A DNA stretch of 64,000 nt from Terriglobia bacterium (GTDB taxonomy: Bacteria > Acidobacteriota > Terriglobia > Bryobacterales > Bryobacteraceae): the NCBI GenBank assembly GCA_020073305.1, contig JAIQFK010000035.1, positions 1 to 64,000 of the forward strand, given 5' to 3'. Below the pieces are notes generated by a model, which saw only the letters and a list, made by a program, of their open reading frames with translations, made no database searches and had not been told where the DNA came from. Below are positions 28,227 to 37,003 of this stretch, piece after piece (the first letter of the stretch is position 1; the number at the start of each line of letters is the position of its first letter). Position numbers and translations under genes: made by a program.

Positions 28227-28565
28227 ATGCTGGATCCCCTGGCAGGCAAACTCGAACATTACATGGATCTGCTGAGCGCGCGCCAGAAGCTCGTCGCGTC
28301 CAACATTGCGAATGCAGACACCCCGGGGTACAAGACCCGTGACATCGATTTCCAGACCGAGTTTCTGAACGCTGCCGCCGGCTTTGCTCCCCACGTCGTC
28401 GAGGCGAGCGGCCTGGCGGTTCGAAACGATGGCAACAACGTTAGCATCGACCGGGAAGCGCGGCTGCTTGCGGAAAACGATCTGCGGTTTAACATTGCCA
28501 GCAACCTGCTGCGCGACCAGATCCGCTCCGTTAAAGCCGCCATCGAGGAAGGAAAGAACGGATGA
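28227..28565 (+). CDS. flgB: Flagellar proximal rod protein FlgB
   Basis: About 112 aa. The rod signature LVASNIANADTPGYKTRDID (about 22-41) is clear, and the C-terminal helix (LRDQIRSVKAAIEEG) is typical. A GTG at 28197 would add ten residues unlike the family, so ATG 28227 is chosen. It overlaps flgC by 4 bp (ATGA) and begins the flgB-flgC-fliE-fliF unit. Confidence 0.92.
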   Translation: MLDPLAGKLEHYMDLLSARQKLVASNIANADTPGYKTRDIDFQTEFLNAAAGFAPHVVEASGLAVRNDGNNVSIDREARLLAENDLRFNIASNLLRDQIRSVKAAIEEGKNG

Positions 28566-28996
28566 GCCTGTTTTCGCTGCTGTCAGTTAGTGCTTCCGGC
28601 ATGTCGGCGCAGCGCACTCGCGCTGAACTGCTGGTGGAGAATCTGGCCAACGCGGAGACCACCCGAACTCCCGAGGGCGGACCCTATCGCCGCAAAGATG
28701 CGGTTTTCAGCGCCCAGCCGGCCGAGTCGCCGTTTGCTTCGGTGTTCGAGTCGCAGCTTGGGCGTCCGGAAGGCGTGGGGGTCTCTGAAGTTGTGGTGGA
28801 CGACCGCGAGCCCGAGCGCCGCTATCTGCCCGGTCACCCCGACGCAGACAAAGATGGTTATGTCGCCTTCCCGCGCATCAATCCGGCCGAAGACATGGTC
28901 GATCTGATGGGCGCGACTCGCGGCTATCAGGCGAACGTCGCCGCCATTTCCGCGGTGAAAGACATGATTCAGCGATCCATCGATCTGCTCCGTTAA
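28562..28996 (+). CDS. flgC: Flagellar proximal rod protein FlgC
   Basis: 144 aa. N-terminal rod helix LSVSASGMSAQRTRAELLVENLANAETT with a SGM-Q pattern, and the C-terminal FlgC motif AEDMVDLMGATRGYQANVAAI (about 113-133). Periplasmic rod subunit exported through the flagellar apparatus. Confidence 0.94.
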   Translation: MSLFSLLSVSASGMSAQRTRAELLVENLANAETTRTPEGGPYRRKDAVFSAQPAESPFASVFESQLGRPEGVGVSEVVVDDREPERRYLPGHPDADKDGYVAFPRINPAEDMVDLMGATRGYQANVAAISAVKDMIQRSIDLLR

Positions 28997-29009
28997 CGGT
29001 GATAACCCT

Positions 29010-29318
29010 ATGTCCATTCCCATTTCTCCCATTGCGGCTCCGGCATCTGTTCAGAGTATCGCGCGCACCATCCAGCTTCCTGGCGGCCAGAGTGCCCCTG
29101 GCGAGTTCCGGGGCGTGCTCGAAGGCGCCATCAACTCCGTCGAGCAGAAAGGCAATCTAGCCGCTCAGTCCGTGGAGCGCTTTCTCTCCGGCGAAGGCGA
29201 AGAGCTTCATACCGCCATGATGGCTACCCAACGTGCCGACCTGGCCTTCGAGTTGGGCTTGCAGGTTCGTAACAAAGTCGTCCAGGCCTATCAGCAGATC
29301 ATGCAGATGCAGATGTAG
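29010..29318 (+). CDS. fliE: MS ring-rod junction protein FliE
   Basis: 102 aa, the expected length. The C-terminal half is conserved: GEELHTAMMATQRADLAFELGLQVRNKVVQAYQQIMQMQM. It links the FliF ring to the rod. Position between flgC and fliF agrees. Confidence 0.93.
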   Translation: MSIPISPIAAPASVQSIARTIQLPGGQSAPGEFRGVLEGAINSVEQKGNLAAQSVERFLSGEGEELHTAMMATQRADLAFELGLQVRNKVVQAYQQIMQMQM

Positions 29319-29336
29319 CTGCGCCCGGTATCCGCA

Positions 29337-31004
29337 ATGGACCAGTTCAAGAAACTCTATACAAATCTCACGATGTCCCAGCGCGCGACCATCGTGCTGG
29401 CAGCGATCGCCGTAGGCGCCGGATTGTTCTCATTTGCCCGCTGGAGACGAGAGAGTGATTTCCGCCCGCTGTACACCACCCTAGCCTCTGAAGACGCAGG
29501 GGCCGTCGTCCAGAAACTCAAAGAAAGCGGGGTAGAGTACCGGCTGGCTGAAAACGGCTCGACCGTTCTCGTGCCCTCGGCCAAAGTGTCCGAGATGCGT
29601 CTCGAGATGGCGTCCGCGGGCCTTCCCAAGAGCGGCCGGATCGGATTTGAGTTGTTCGATAAGACCAATTTCGGAGCCACTGAGTTCGTCGAACACATCA
29701 ATTACCGGCGAGCACTCGAGGGCGAGTTGGAACGTACGGTCATGTCGCTCGCCGAGATCGAGCAGGCGCGGGTTCATGTCACGTTCCCAAAGGAGTCTGT
29801 GTATCTGGAAGCGCGGCAGCCCGCCAAGGCGAGCGTCGTGGTGCGCCTCAGGCCCGGCGCTCAACTGGTTCCGCAAAACGTGACGGCCATCGAGCACCTG
29901 GTGGCTAGCGCCGTGGAGGGTCTCGGACCCGAATCCGTTTCCGTGCTGGACGTGCAAGGCCATCTCCTCAGCCGTCCGCGGGCCCAGCCATCCGCCGACG
30001 GCACCGAATCCGGCGACCGGCTCCTCGAAATTCGGCAGAGCGTCGAGCGAGACCTGGTCGCCAAGATCAGCTCCACCCTCGAGCCACTGCTGGGTGCGGA
30101 CAAGTTCCGCGTGGGCGCTTCGGTAGAGTGCGACTTTACCAGCGGCGAGCAAAGCGACGAGATTTTCGACCCGAACCGCTCCGTAATGGTCAGCTCACAG
30201 AAATCGGAAGATACCAGCAGCACGGGCGGAGCCGCGGGAATTCCGGGCACGGCCTCCAACTTGCCCCGCCCCCCTACCAAACCAGCCACCGCTCTTGCCG
30301 GCACTTCGCGCCGCACCGAGAGCATCGCCTATCAATCCAGCCGCACCGTGCGCCACACGAAGATGCCGGAGGGCACAGTGAAGAAGATGTCCCTGGCCGT
30401 GTTGCTGGACCAGAATGTGCGCTGGGAGGGGCAGGGGAACAAATTACATCGCGTCATCGAGCAGCCCTCGGCCGAGAAGCTGAAATCCATACGCGATCTG
30501 GTAGCAGCGGCCACCGGCTTTTCAACCGAGCGGGGAGACCAGCTCATCGTCGAGAGCCTTCCTTTTGAATCCACCCTGAACCTCGAACCTCCGTCGGCCA
30601 CGGCGCTTCCGAAACCGGCCGCCAACGCCGTCAATCTGCCCCCGTGGCTCGCGCGCTATCTCGACAATCGCTGGATTCTCATCGGCGTAACACTCGCGGC
30701 GGGTTTTGTCCTGTCTCTGGTCCGGCGCCTGATCGGTAGAATGTTTGGCCGCAAAAACGAGCCCAGGGCCGAGACGCAGCCGGCCTTGCCCTCAGCGCAG
30801 GAAATGTTGGAGACCCAGATCGAAGAGCAGCGCCGCGCCCAGGCTGAGCTGGATGCAAAGGTGCAAGCGCAACTGAATGCCGGGACGCTCAGCGAGTCTG
30901 CGTATAGAACCGAGGCGTTGCTGAAGCGCTTCCGTGAGAACATCAGCAAGGATCCCGCGCTGGCTGCCCACGTTGTGCGTAGCTGGCTCAATGAAACCAG
31001 CTAA
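29337..31004 (+). CDS. fliF: Flagellar MS-ring protein FliF
   Basis: 555 aa with membrane segments near 20-36 and 450-470. The ring-building motifs lie between them: FRPLYTTLASEDAGAVVQKL, GFELFDKTNFGATEFVEHIN, and AEIEQARVHVTFPKESVY. The cytoplasmic C-terminus (about 525-555) ends DPALAAHVVRSWLNETS, the type of helix that binds FliG. However, the next gene is fliH, not fliG. It is a scaffold for the C-ring and the export gate in the inner membrane. Confidence 0.95.
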   Translation: MDQFKKLYTNLTMSQRATIVLAAIAVGAGLFSFARWRRESDFRPLYTTLASEDAGAVVQKLKESGVEYRLAENGSTVLVPSAKVSEMRLEMASAGLPKSGRIGFELFDKTNFGATEFVEHINYRRALEGELERTVMSLAEIEQARVHVTFPKESVYLEARQPAKASVVVRLRPGAQLVPQNVTAIEHLVASAVEGLGPESVSVLDVQGHLLSRPRAQPSADGTESGDRLLEIRQSVERDLVAKISSTLEPLLGADKFRVGASVECDFTSGEQSDEIFDPNRSVMVSSQKSEDTSSTGGAAGIPGTASNLPRPPTKPATALAGTSRRTESIAYQSSRTVRHTKMPEGTVKKMSLAVLLDQNVRWEGQGNKLHRVIEQPSAEKLKSIRDLVAAATGFSTERGDQLIVESLPFESTLNLEPPSATALPKPAANAVNLPPWLARYLDNRWILIGVTLAAGFVLSLVRRLIGRMFGRKNEPRAETQPALPSAQEMLETQIEEQRRAQAELDAKVQAQLNAGTLSESAYRTEALLKRFRENISKDPALAAHVVRSWLNETS

Positions 31005-31062
31005 ATGAGGGCGCGATTGCAGTCAGATGCGGTGTGGGGCGTCAGCCGAGGCTGCGAGAGCT

Positions 31063-31749
31063 ATGGCGTCTAGGTTAGTCATCGGAACCCCGGCCGATCG
31101 GTCTCGACCGTTCGCCTGGCGCTCGGTGTCGCTGACGGGCGAGACCGTGGACCGCAGGCGAACCACAATCGAACCCGGGGCCACGGGGCTCAAACCGGCC
31201 CTGCAGATGGAAGGCATTCATCCGCTCGACAGGCGGATTGCCGAGATCGAAGCGGTGATGGTGGAGCGGGAGCGCGCGGCTCGTGAAACCGGTTTCCGCG
31301 AGGGCGAAGCTGCCGGCAAATCGCAGGCCGAACAAGAAGTTCGCATCGCCGTCAATCGGCTGGCGCAAAGCATCGCCGAATTGGACCAATACCGCTCTCT
31401 GTTACAGCGCCAGGCGGAAGCGGAGGCCGTGCGGCTCTCGATCGCCATCGCCCGCCGGGTTCTGAGGCGGGAACTCAGCGTGGATCCCGCCGCCATTGAA
31501 GGCCTGCTTCGCGCTGCCCTCCAGAAACTGCAGTCGCAGGAGCGCTGCCGCGTGCGCATGCATCCCAGTCAGGCGTCCGTGCTCCGTTCCGAAGTCGACC
31601 GGATGGGTATGGCCGCAAAAGTAGAGGTCATCGAGGATCCGGCGCAAGAGCCCGGCGCGACGGTCTTCGAAATGTCGCGCGGCAACCTGGATGCCTCCAT
31701 AGATACTCACTTAAGAGAGATCGAGCGAGGTCTGGTTGACCGCCTCTAA
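31063..31749 (+). CDS. fliH: Flagellar assembly protein FliH
   Basis: About 228 aa. Seen: a variable N-terminus, a charged helix with the FREGEAAGKSQAEQEV glycine-type repeat common in FliH, a coiled coil, and the C-terminal domain with SIAIARRVLRRELSVDPAAI and VRMHPSQASVL. FliH regulates the FliI ATPase. The frame is open from ATG 31027; ATG 31063 with GAGAG just upstream gives a more natural N-terminus, but neither is certain. It lies directly upstream of fliI (4 bp). The usual intervening gene fliG is missing between fliF and fliH. Confidence 0.85.
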   Translation: MASRLVIGTPADRSRPFAWRSVSLTGETVDRRRTTIEPGATGLKPALQMEGIHPLDRRIAEIEAVMVERERAARETGFREGEAAGKSQAEQEVRIAVNRLAQSIAELDQYRSLLQRQAEAEAVRLSIAIARRVLRRELSVDPAAIEGLLRAALQKLQSQERCRVRMHPSQASVLRSEVDRMGMAAKVEVIEDPAQEPGATVFEMSRGNLDASIDTHLREIERGLVDRL

Positions 31750-31753
31750 CGAA

Positions 31754-33079
31754 ATGACCCAACCCGGCATCAATCTTGAGCCTTATCTGGCGCGTCTCGA
31801 GCAGCTCGATCCATTCGTTTGGTCCGGCCAGGTCATTGAGCTCGTCGGGTTGCTCATCGAATCCCGGGGGCCCGCCGCGGCCATTGGGGACTTCTGCGAG
31901 ATCCTCACGTCAAGCGGGCGGACCATTCGTACCCAGGTGATCGGCTTTCGCAACGGGAATGTTCTCTCCATGGCGCTCGAAGAGATTGACGGCCTGAAGC
32001 TTGGAGACGCTATTATCGCCCGCGCCGATCAGGCCCGCGTGGGAGTAGGCCCGGCGCTGTTGGGCCGCGTGCTCGATGGCTTCGGCCGGCCGATCGATTC
32101 CGGCGGCGAGCCGGACGTTGCGGATTTCTACGATTTGTACCACCTTCCTCCGAATCCTCTCCAACGGGAACACATCACCGAGCCGCTCGTCACCGGTATT
32201 CGCGCCATCGACGGCATGCTGCCCTGCGGCCGGGGCCAGAGAATCGGCATCTTCGGTGGCAGCGGCGTGGGCAAGAGCACGCTGCTCGGCGCCATGTCGC
32301 GGCAGAGTTCGGCGGACGTCAGCGTGATCGCACTGATCGGAGAGCGCAATCGCGAGGTGCGCGCTTTTCTGGAGCACGAGTTGGGGCCGGAGGGCATGCG
32401 CAAATCGGTGGTCGTCGTAGCCACCTCGGACAGTCCGGCGCCCATTCGAGTGCGCGCCTGTTTCCTGGCTCTGGCTGTCGCCGAGTATTTTCGCGATCAG
32501 GGCGCAAGCGTCCTCATGGTCATGGATTCGGTCACTCGCTTCGCTATGGCGCAGCGCGAGATCGGTCTTTCTGCGGGAGAACCACCCAGCCAAAAAGGCT
32601 ATCCTCCTTCGGTGTTCAGCCTGCTTCCGAAAGTCTTCGAGCGCGCTGGCAACTTCCGCAAGGGCTCGATCACGGGATTTTTCACCGTGCTGGTGGAAGG
32701 CGACGACTTTAACGAGCCGATCTGCGATGCGGTCCGTTCCATGCTCGATGGCCACATCATCCTCTCGCGCGCACTAGGCGCTTCCGGCCACTACCCCGCC
32801 ATAGACGTTTTGCACTCCGTGAGCCGCCTGACGACCCAGTTGGCATCGGCCGAGCAGCTCGAATCCCTCCGCAAGCTGCGCGAAGCCATGTCCAGCTACC
32901 AGCAGGCCGAAGACCTCATTCAGCTCGGCGCCTATGTCTCAGGAACGAACGTAAAGCTCGATGCCGTGATTCGCACTCGTCCGGAGCTGCTACGCTTCCT
33001 GCAACAGAACTCGCGCGACGAATCGAAATGGGACGACACTCTGTCCGAACTAAACAGACTGGCTTCCGCGTTGCCGTAG
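31754..33079 (+). CDS. fliI: Flagellum-specific ATPase FliI
   Basis: About 441 aa, F1-beta-like. Walker A GGSGVGKST (about 167-175), Walker B region ASVLMVMDSVTRFAMAQREI, and the type III ATPase signature SQKGYPPSVFSLLPKVFERAG. An upstream TTG (31736) overlaps fliH; ATG 31754 is used. It energises unfolding and export of flagellar subunits at the cytoplasmic face, with FliH and FliJ, which flank it. Confidence 0.95.
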   Translation: MTQPGINLEPYLARLEQLDPFVWSGQVIELVGLLIESRGPAAAIGDFCEILTSSGRTIRTQVIGFRNGNVLSMALEEIDGLKLGDAIIARADQARVGVGPALLGRVLDGFGRPIDSGGEPDVADFYDLYHLPPNPLQREHITEPLVTGIRAIDGMLPCGRGQRIGIFGGSGVGKSTLLGAMSRQSSADVSVIALIGERNREVRAFLEHELGPEGMRKSVVVVATSDSPAPIRVRACFLALAVAEYFRDQGASVLMVMDSVTRFAMAQREIGLSAGEPPSQKGYPPSVFSLLPKVFERAGNFRKGSITGFFTVLVEGDDFNEPICDAVRSMLDGHIILSRALGASGHYPAIDVLHSVSRLTTQLASAEQLESLRKLREAMSSYQQAEDLIQLGAYVSGTNVKLDAVIRTRPELLRFLQQNSRDESKWDDTLSELNRLASALP

Positions 33080-33101
33080 TACCCGGGCCTCGGCTCCCCT
33101 C

Positions 33102-33557
33102 ATGACCACATTCATATTCAGGCTGGAAAGAGTGTTGCGCTGGCGGCAAGCGAAGCTCGAAATCGAACAGTTCACTCTGAGCCGGCTCGCCGCGGAGTGC
33201 GCGCGCTGGGAGCGGGTGCTGGCGGAGCTTGAGACTTCGCGGGCGCACGCCGACAGCTTCCTGCTCTCGTCCCAGAGCGTCAACGGCAGCGATCTGGAGG
33301 CCATGGTCAGATATAAGGAACTTGTGGCCAGGCAGAAGCAGGTGGCGCTCAACCGGCGCCGGGAATGTGAACGGAAGCTGGAACAGCAGCGATCACGCTT
33401 GCTTCAGGCGCGCCGCGAATTCCGCCTGCTGGAAAAGCTTCGCCAGATGCGCAAGGCCGAGTGGGAAGCCACGGTAGACCGCGAGTTCGAGGCCCTGGCC
33501 GCTGAATCGTACCTGGCCCTGTGGAACGCTCGCCCTCGTACCGATCCAGCGCCTTAG
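33102..33557 (+). CDS. fliJ: Flagellar export protein FliJ
   Basis: 151 aa, nearly all coiled coil from FRLERVLRWRQAKLEIEQFT (about 4-23) onward, the usual FliJ opening, with long heptad runs (CERKLEQQRSRLLQARREFR). It is the central stalk of the FliI ring. Position after fliI is conserved in many species. Its end overlaps the convergent motB stop by 4 bp. Confidence 0.85.
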   Translation: MTTFIFRLERVLRWRQAKLEIEQFTLSRLAAECARWERVLAELETSRAHADSFLLSSQSVNGSDLEAMVRYKELVARQKQVALNRRRECERKLEQQRSRLLQARREFRLLEKLRQMRKAEWEATVDREFEALAAESYLALWNARPRTDPAP

Positions 33558-34411
33558 CCCCGCTTCGGCTCCCCGGCTTTCGGACCTGCATTCGGCGATG
33601 CCGTTTTTGGGCCTGAATCCGGCACTGCCGTCGAACGGTTGAGGATCACGATGTCCACCCGGCGATTGTGTGCCCGGCCCTCCTCGGTGTCGTTGGACGC
33701 CACCGGAACGGTATCCGCATAGCCGGCGACGGCAAACCGCGCGGCCGAGACTTCGAACCGGGTAGTGAGCAGCTCCAGCATGGCGATGCTGCGAGACGCC
33801 GAAAGCTCCCAGTTGTTGCGGAAGCGCCCTGTATGGATGGGCACCGAATCGGTATGCCCCTCCAGTCGCACCGGGTTCGGCAGACTCTGCAGCACCACGG
33901 CCATTTTTCCAATACTCGACACGCTTGCTGCCCTGATGGTGTCATCGCCCGAAGCAAAAAAAGCCGCCTCGCGCAAGCTGATGATGAGCCCGCGAGACTC
34001 TAGCCGCATCTGAATTTTGCCGCTCTTGAGTTCCTCTTCGAGCTCGCGCGTCAGATATTGCATGGACGGCAGCAGCTCAGCGTTGGGAGCCGTCGTCTCC
34101 GGCTTGGAATCCGGCTCCTTGTCTCCCTTTTCCTCCTTCTTGCGGGCGCCGCCCGGCCCTCTCATCTGCGCATTGCCCTGGCCTTTTTCATCCACGGTGC
34201 CGCCCAGAACCTCCCTGACCGCTGAGGGTATGCCTCCGTTTTCGAGTGCTTCCTTAACCGACTCGGACACCTGCTTGGCCTTGGATTTATCGGTCTGTGA
34301 AGAGGCGAACATCACCACGAAAAACGCAAACAGCAGCGTGATGAAGTCCGCGTAGGAGACCAGCCAGCGTTCGTGGTTCTCGTGGGCGGGTTGCTTCTTA
34401 GCGCGGGCCAT
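33554..34411 (-). CDS. motB: Stator protein MotB
   Basis: 285 aa. N-terminal segment ERWLVSYADFITLLFAFFVVMFA (about 14-36) contains the proton-binding Asp in the YADF motif. A basic and Gly-rich linker (about 70-105) leads to an OmpA-type peptidoglycan-binding domain with VRLEGHTDSVPIHTGRFRNNWELSASRSIAML (about 196-227). A Pro/Gly/Lys tail ends the protein. It anchors the stator to peptidoglycan and is 10 bp downstream of motA. Confidence 0.93.
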   Translation of the reverse strand: MARAKKQPAHENHERWLVSYADFITLLFAFFVVMFASSQTDKSKAKQVSESVKEALENGGIPSAVREVLGGTVDEKGQGNAQMRGPGGARKKEEKGDKEPDSKPETTAPNAELLPSMQYLTRELEEELKSGKIQMRLESRGLIISLREAAFFASGDDTIRAASVSSIGKMAVVLQSLPNPVRLEGHTDSVPIHTGRFRNNWELSASRSIAMLELLTTRFEVSAARFAVAGYADTVPVASNDTEEGRAHNRRVDIVILNRSTAVPDSGPKTASPNAGPKAGEPKRG

Positions 34412-34421
34412 AGGTTATCGG

Positions 34422-35351
34422 CTAGCCTTGCGCGGCCGCCGGTGCTCCCGCCGCGGGCGCCTGCGGCTGTGGCGCGGCCTTGGCGCCGGCTTTGCCGGCC
34501 TTAGCCCCCTTAGCGGTCTTCGTGGCATGCTCCTTGGCTAAGTACGCTTCGAGCTTGCATTGGATCAGCTTGGGGTTCAGCCCTTCCACGATGCTCGCCA
34601 CACCCTCCAGCATCAGCTCACGGTTCTGAATCACTCGCTGCATGCGAGCTTTGATTTTGTTGCCCGCCGGCAGAAAGAATATGTTGGCCGTTCCCACGCC
34701 ATAAACCGTAGCCACAAAAGCCACGGCAATTCCGTGCCCGACCTCTTCGATATTCGACAGGTTCTTCATCACCTGAATCAGCCCCAGCACCGCGCCGATG
34801 ATGCCGATGGTGGGAGCGTATCCCCCCGCGGACTCAAATACCTTGGCCTCAGCCTCCGCATGATGCTCCTCCAGCGTGATTTGCAGCTCCATAATCTGGC
34901 GGATCACTTGCAGGTCGGTTCCGTCTACCGCCAGGTTCAGAGCTTTGCGCAGGAACGGATCCTGAATGCCATTGGCCTCGTGCTCCAGCGATACGATGCC
35001 GCTCTTACGCGCCTTGGTGGCGTAGCCAATGATCTCCTCGATGATGGCTTCCGGGTTCTCGCTGCGCTCAAAGAAAAGCAGACTCATCTTCTTCACCGCG
35101 CCCATCAGAGTGTGCAGCGGCGTCGTCACCATCACCGCGCCGATCGTGCCGCTCAGAACGATCATGGCCGCCGTGACTTGGGCGACGTCCTTGGCCTTGC
35201 CTCCCTCCATGATGAGGCCGCCCATAATTCCGCCCACCGCCAGGACCAGCCCCGCGATCGTCGCCAAGTCTGGTTTGCTGCCGCCGCTCTTCTTCTTTTT
35301 TGCCGCGTCCTTCTGGGGCGCGTCCTTTTTTGCCGCTTCCCCGTCAGCCAT
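34422..35351 (-). CDS. motA: Stator protein MotA
   Basis: 309 aa with four membrane segments. The N-terminal 30 residues are Lys-rich (AAKKKKSGGSK) and the C-terminal 35 Ala/Pro/Lys-rich, both unusual additions to the core. Core motifs: the cytoplasmic loop with ARKSGIVSLEHEANGIQDPFLRKAL, and the last pair of helices with GGYAPTIGIIGAVLGLIQVM and GHGIAVAFVATVYGVGTAN. Overlaps flbD by 8 bp, so flbD-motA-motB are probably cotranscribed. Confidence 0.93.
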   Translation of the reverse strand: MADGEAAKKDAPQKDAAKKKKSGGSKPDLATIAGLVLAVGGIMGGLIMEGGKAKDVAQVTAAMIVLSGTIGAVMVTTPLHTLMGAVKKMSLLFFERSENPEAIIEEIIGYATKARKSGIVSLEHEANGIQDPFLRKALNLAVDGTDLQVIRQIMELQITLEEHHAEAEAKVFESAGGYAPTIGIIGAVLGLIQVMKNLSNIEEVGHGIAVAFVATVYGVGTANIFFLPAGNKIKARMQRVIQNRELMLEGVASIVEGLNPKLIQCKLEAYLAKEHATKTAKGAKAGKAGAKAAPQPQAPAAGAPAAAQG

Positions 35352-35595
35352 GATCCTCGCCTGAGTCCTCCGGCCCTTTCGGGTCTGGCCGTTGGAACGG
35401 GCACTCGTAGGCGCCGGCCACGATGGCTCTCCGGTAGCGGATCGTGCGCTCCACCACCTCCTCGGCCGACTCCAACACCACGATCTTCTGCCCGGTCGTC
35501 AACGTCACAACCGTATCCGGGGTCGCCTCCACGTGCTCGATGAGATCCGAGTTCAGGACCAGAGGGACGTGATTCAAGCGTGTGAGCTGGATCAT
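35344..35595 (-). CDS. flbD: FlbD family flagellar protein
   Basis: 83 aa. The FlbD family pattern is clear: MIQLTRLNHVPLVLNSDLI, VEATPDTVVTLTTGQKIVVL and EEVVERTIRYRRAIV. FlbD-type proteins of this small kind are usually encoded just before motA; function is not defined. A short acidic tail (GPEDSGEDHG) follows the domain. Confidence 0.9.
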   Translation of the reverse strand: MIQLTRLNHVPLVLNSDLIEHVEATPDTVVTLTTGQKIVVLESAEEVVERTIRYRRAIVAGAYECPFQRPDPKGPEDSGEDHG

Positions 35596-35615
35596 CTCGA
35601 GAGCCGTTCAATTTC

Positions 35616-35641
35616 TTATCGGGCATTTCCCCTATATTTTC
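35616..35641 (-). promoter_or_regulatory. Candidate sigma-28 promoter of flbD-motA-motB
   Basis: On the minus strand GAAA (35641-35638), 14 bp, then CCCGATAA (35623-35616), 7 of 8 matches to GCCGATAA. It sits 21 bp before the flbD ATG. Confidence 0.45.
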
Positions 35642-35685
35642 CAAGAATTTACCGTAATATTTGCCTCTGACCACCCGAAAAGTTC

Positions 35686-35711
35686 GAAAAAGCCGGATCC
35701 CGGGCCGATAA
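35686..35711 (+). promoter_or_regulatory. Candidate sigma-28 promoter of the 35725 gene
   Basis: GAAA (35686-35689), 14 bp, then an exact GCCGATAA (35704-35711). The expected start site is about 7 bases before the ATG at 35725, so the leader would be almost absent. It is divergent from the flbD promoter candidate, 45 bp away. Confidence 0.5.
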
Positions 35712-35724
35712 GGACAGCAGAAGT

Positions 35725-36051
35725 ATGCACACGCAGCTCAACGGCTCGGCAGAACGCGCGCGCTCGATCCTAGACGCCTGGAAACGAAGGGATCTGAAAG
35801 GCCTGCGGGCTGAACTAGACCTTGCACACGACCATTGCGCCCATGTGCCCGGCCATAGCTTCGAGGAGCAGGAACGGCTGGACCTGCTGGACGGGATCGC
35901 GCAGCAACTGCAGCAAGGTCTTCCTTTTCTACCACTTACATCAGACCCGGGCGGCCGTCCTGAGGTTTGCTATCGCTTGCTCATACATCTGGCGCTGAGC
36001 GGTGATCGCCCCGCCATTCGATCCAAGAAACTCGCGGTCTTTCCCTGTTAA
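35725..36051 (+). CDS. Small protein of unknown function, possibly sigma-28 controlled
   Basis: 108 aa, soluble, helical N-terminal half (SAERARSILDAWKRRDLKGLRAELDLAHDH) with several His and Cys residues later. No family recognised. It is the only plus-strand gene between the flbD and flgL units, converges on flgL with 13 bp between stops, and has an exact sigma-28 -10 element immediately upstream. This makes a flagellar or motility role likely, though the short leader is unusual. No shadow gene on the other strand explains the frame. Confidence 0.55.
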   Translation: MHTQLNGSAERARSILDAWKRRDLKGLRAELDLAHDHCAHVPGHSFEEQERLDLLDGIAQQLQQGLPFLPLTSDPGGRPEVCYRLLIHLALSGDRPAIRSKKLAVFPC

Positions 36052-36064
36052 CCGTTAGGAACGG

Positions 36065-36985
36065 TCAGGCGAGGAAGCTGAACAGGCTGGTGCGCGGCAT
36101 TTGCGCTTCGGCGCTCATCGCGGCATTCAATTGCGTGTTGCTCTGCGAAAGCTGGATGGCCGCCTGCGTAATGTCGGCATCCTGTACCTGGCTGAGTTGG
36201 GTCTGCAACTGCACCTGGTAGTCGTTGGAGTAGGTTTGCGCATCCTGAATTCTGGTTTGCACCGAACCGTAAAAGCTGAGCTGTGAGTTGAGATAATCGC
36301 TCGCCGTGTGCAGCGAGGCGATCGATGTGGTGACTCCCGCCTGGTCATTGTTCTGAAGGGCCACCACCAGGCTGTTGAGAGAGGCAAATACATTGTCCGG
36401 GGCCAGCGAATCGTCGGGATTACGGTGATCGAATATGTCTTGCGCTGTCTTGGCGACCGTGAAGGAAACGCCCGTCGCATCCACAACCTGGCGCGTCGCC
36501 GTGGGCGTGATCAGCCGGTCTACGCCGTTCGGAGCCGCGAGATCCAGTTGGTAGGATGCCAGCGCGGCTTGATCGCCGCTGAATACGTGCCGGCCTTGCA
36601 CCTGGGTTTGGCTCAATCCCACCATCTGTTGCAGAAGGTCGGTGACTTGCTGGGCCAGGGCTTGCCGGGTGGCAGCGCTCTGCGTAGTGTTATCGCCCTG
36701 CGACGCCAGCGATACCGCCCTGTCCATGAGTTGTGTCGCGGTCTCCAGCGCCTTCTCGGCCGGATCGGTCTCGCTCTTGATCACACTAAGATTGCTGGTC
36801 ACCTGGGTGTTGCGGTCCAGATCCGCCCGGATCCGCATCAGAGCCTCCAGTTGTTCGGGCGAATCCGAGGGTTTGGAAATCTTCAGCCCCGATGAAACCT
36901 GGCTCTCCGCAGTGTTGATCTCCGACTGCACGTTCGCAATGTCGGCCAGAAATATTTGGGCGGACGGACTAACCGTTGGGAGCAT
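36065..36985 (-). CDS. flgL: Hook-filament junction protein FlgL
   Basis: 306 aa. N-terminal flagellin-like helix NTAESQVSSGLKISKPSDSPEQLEALMRIR (about 22-51) and C-terminal helix DADITQAAIQLSQSNTQLNAAMSAEAQ. It connects FlgK to the filament. It is the last gene of the minus-strand unit that starts with a FliA-type sigma factor, 18 bp from flgK. Confidence 0.92.
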   Translation of the reverse strand: MLPTVSPSAQIFLADIANVQSEINTAESQVSSGLKISKPSDSPEQLEALMRIRADLDRNTQVTSNLSVIKSETDPAEKALETATQLMDRAVSLASQGDNTTQSAATRQALAQQVTDLLQQMVGLSQTQVQGRHVFSGDQAALASYQLDLAAPNGVDRLITPTATRQVVDATGVSFTVAKTAQDIFDHRNPDDSLAPDNVFASLNSLVVALQNNDQAGVTTSIASLHTASDYLNSQLSFYGSVQTRIQDAQTYSNDYQVQLQTQLSQVQDADITQAAIQLSQSNTQLNAAMSAEAQMPRTSLFSFLA

Positions 36986-37003
36986 GGCTTTGATTCACCT
37001 TCC

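Noticed and set aside
33554-35351. MotA/MotB as ExbB/TolQ-type energisers
   Set aside because: MotB has the YADF segment plus an OmpA domain and flbD is adjacent, which fits a flagellar stator.
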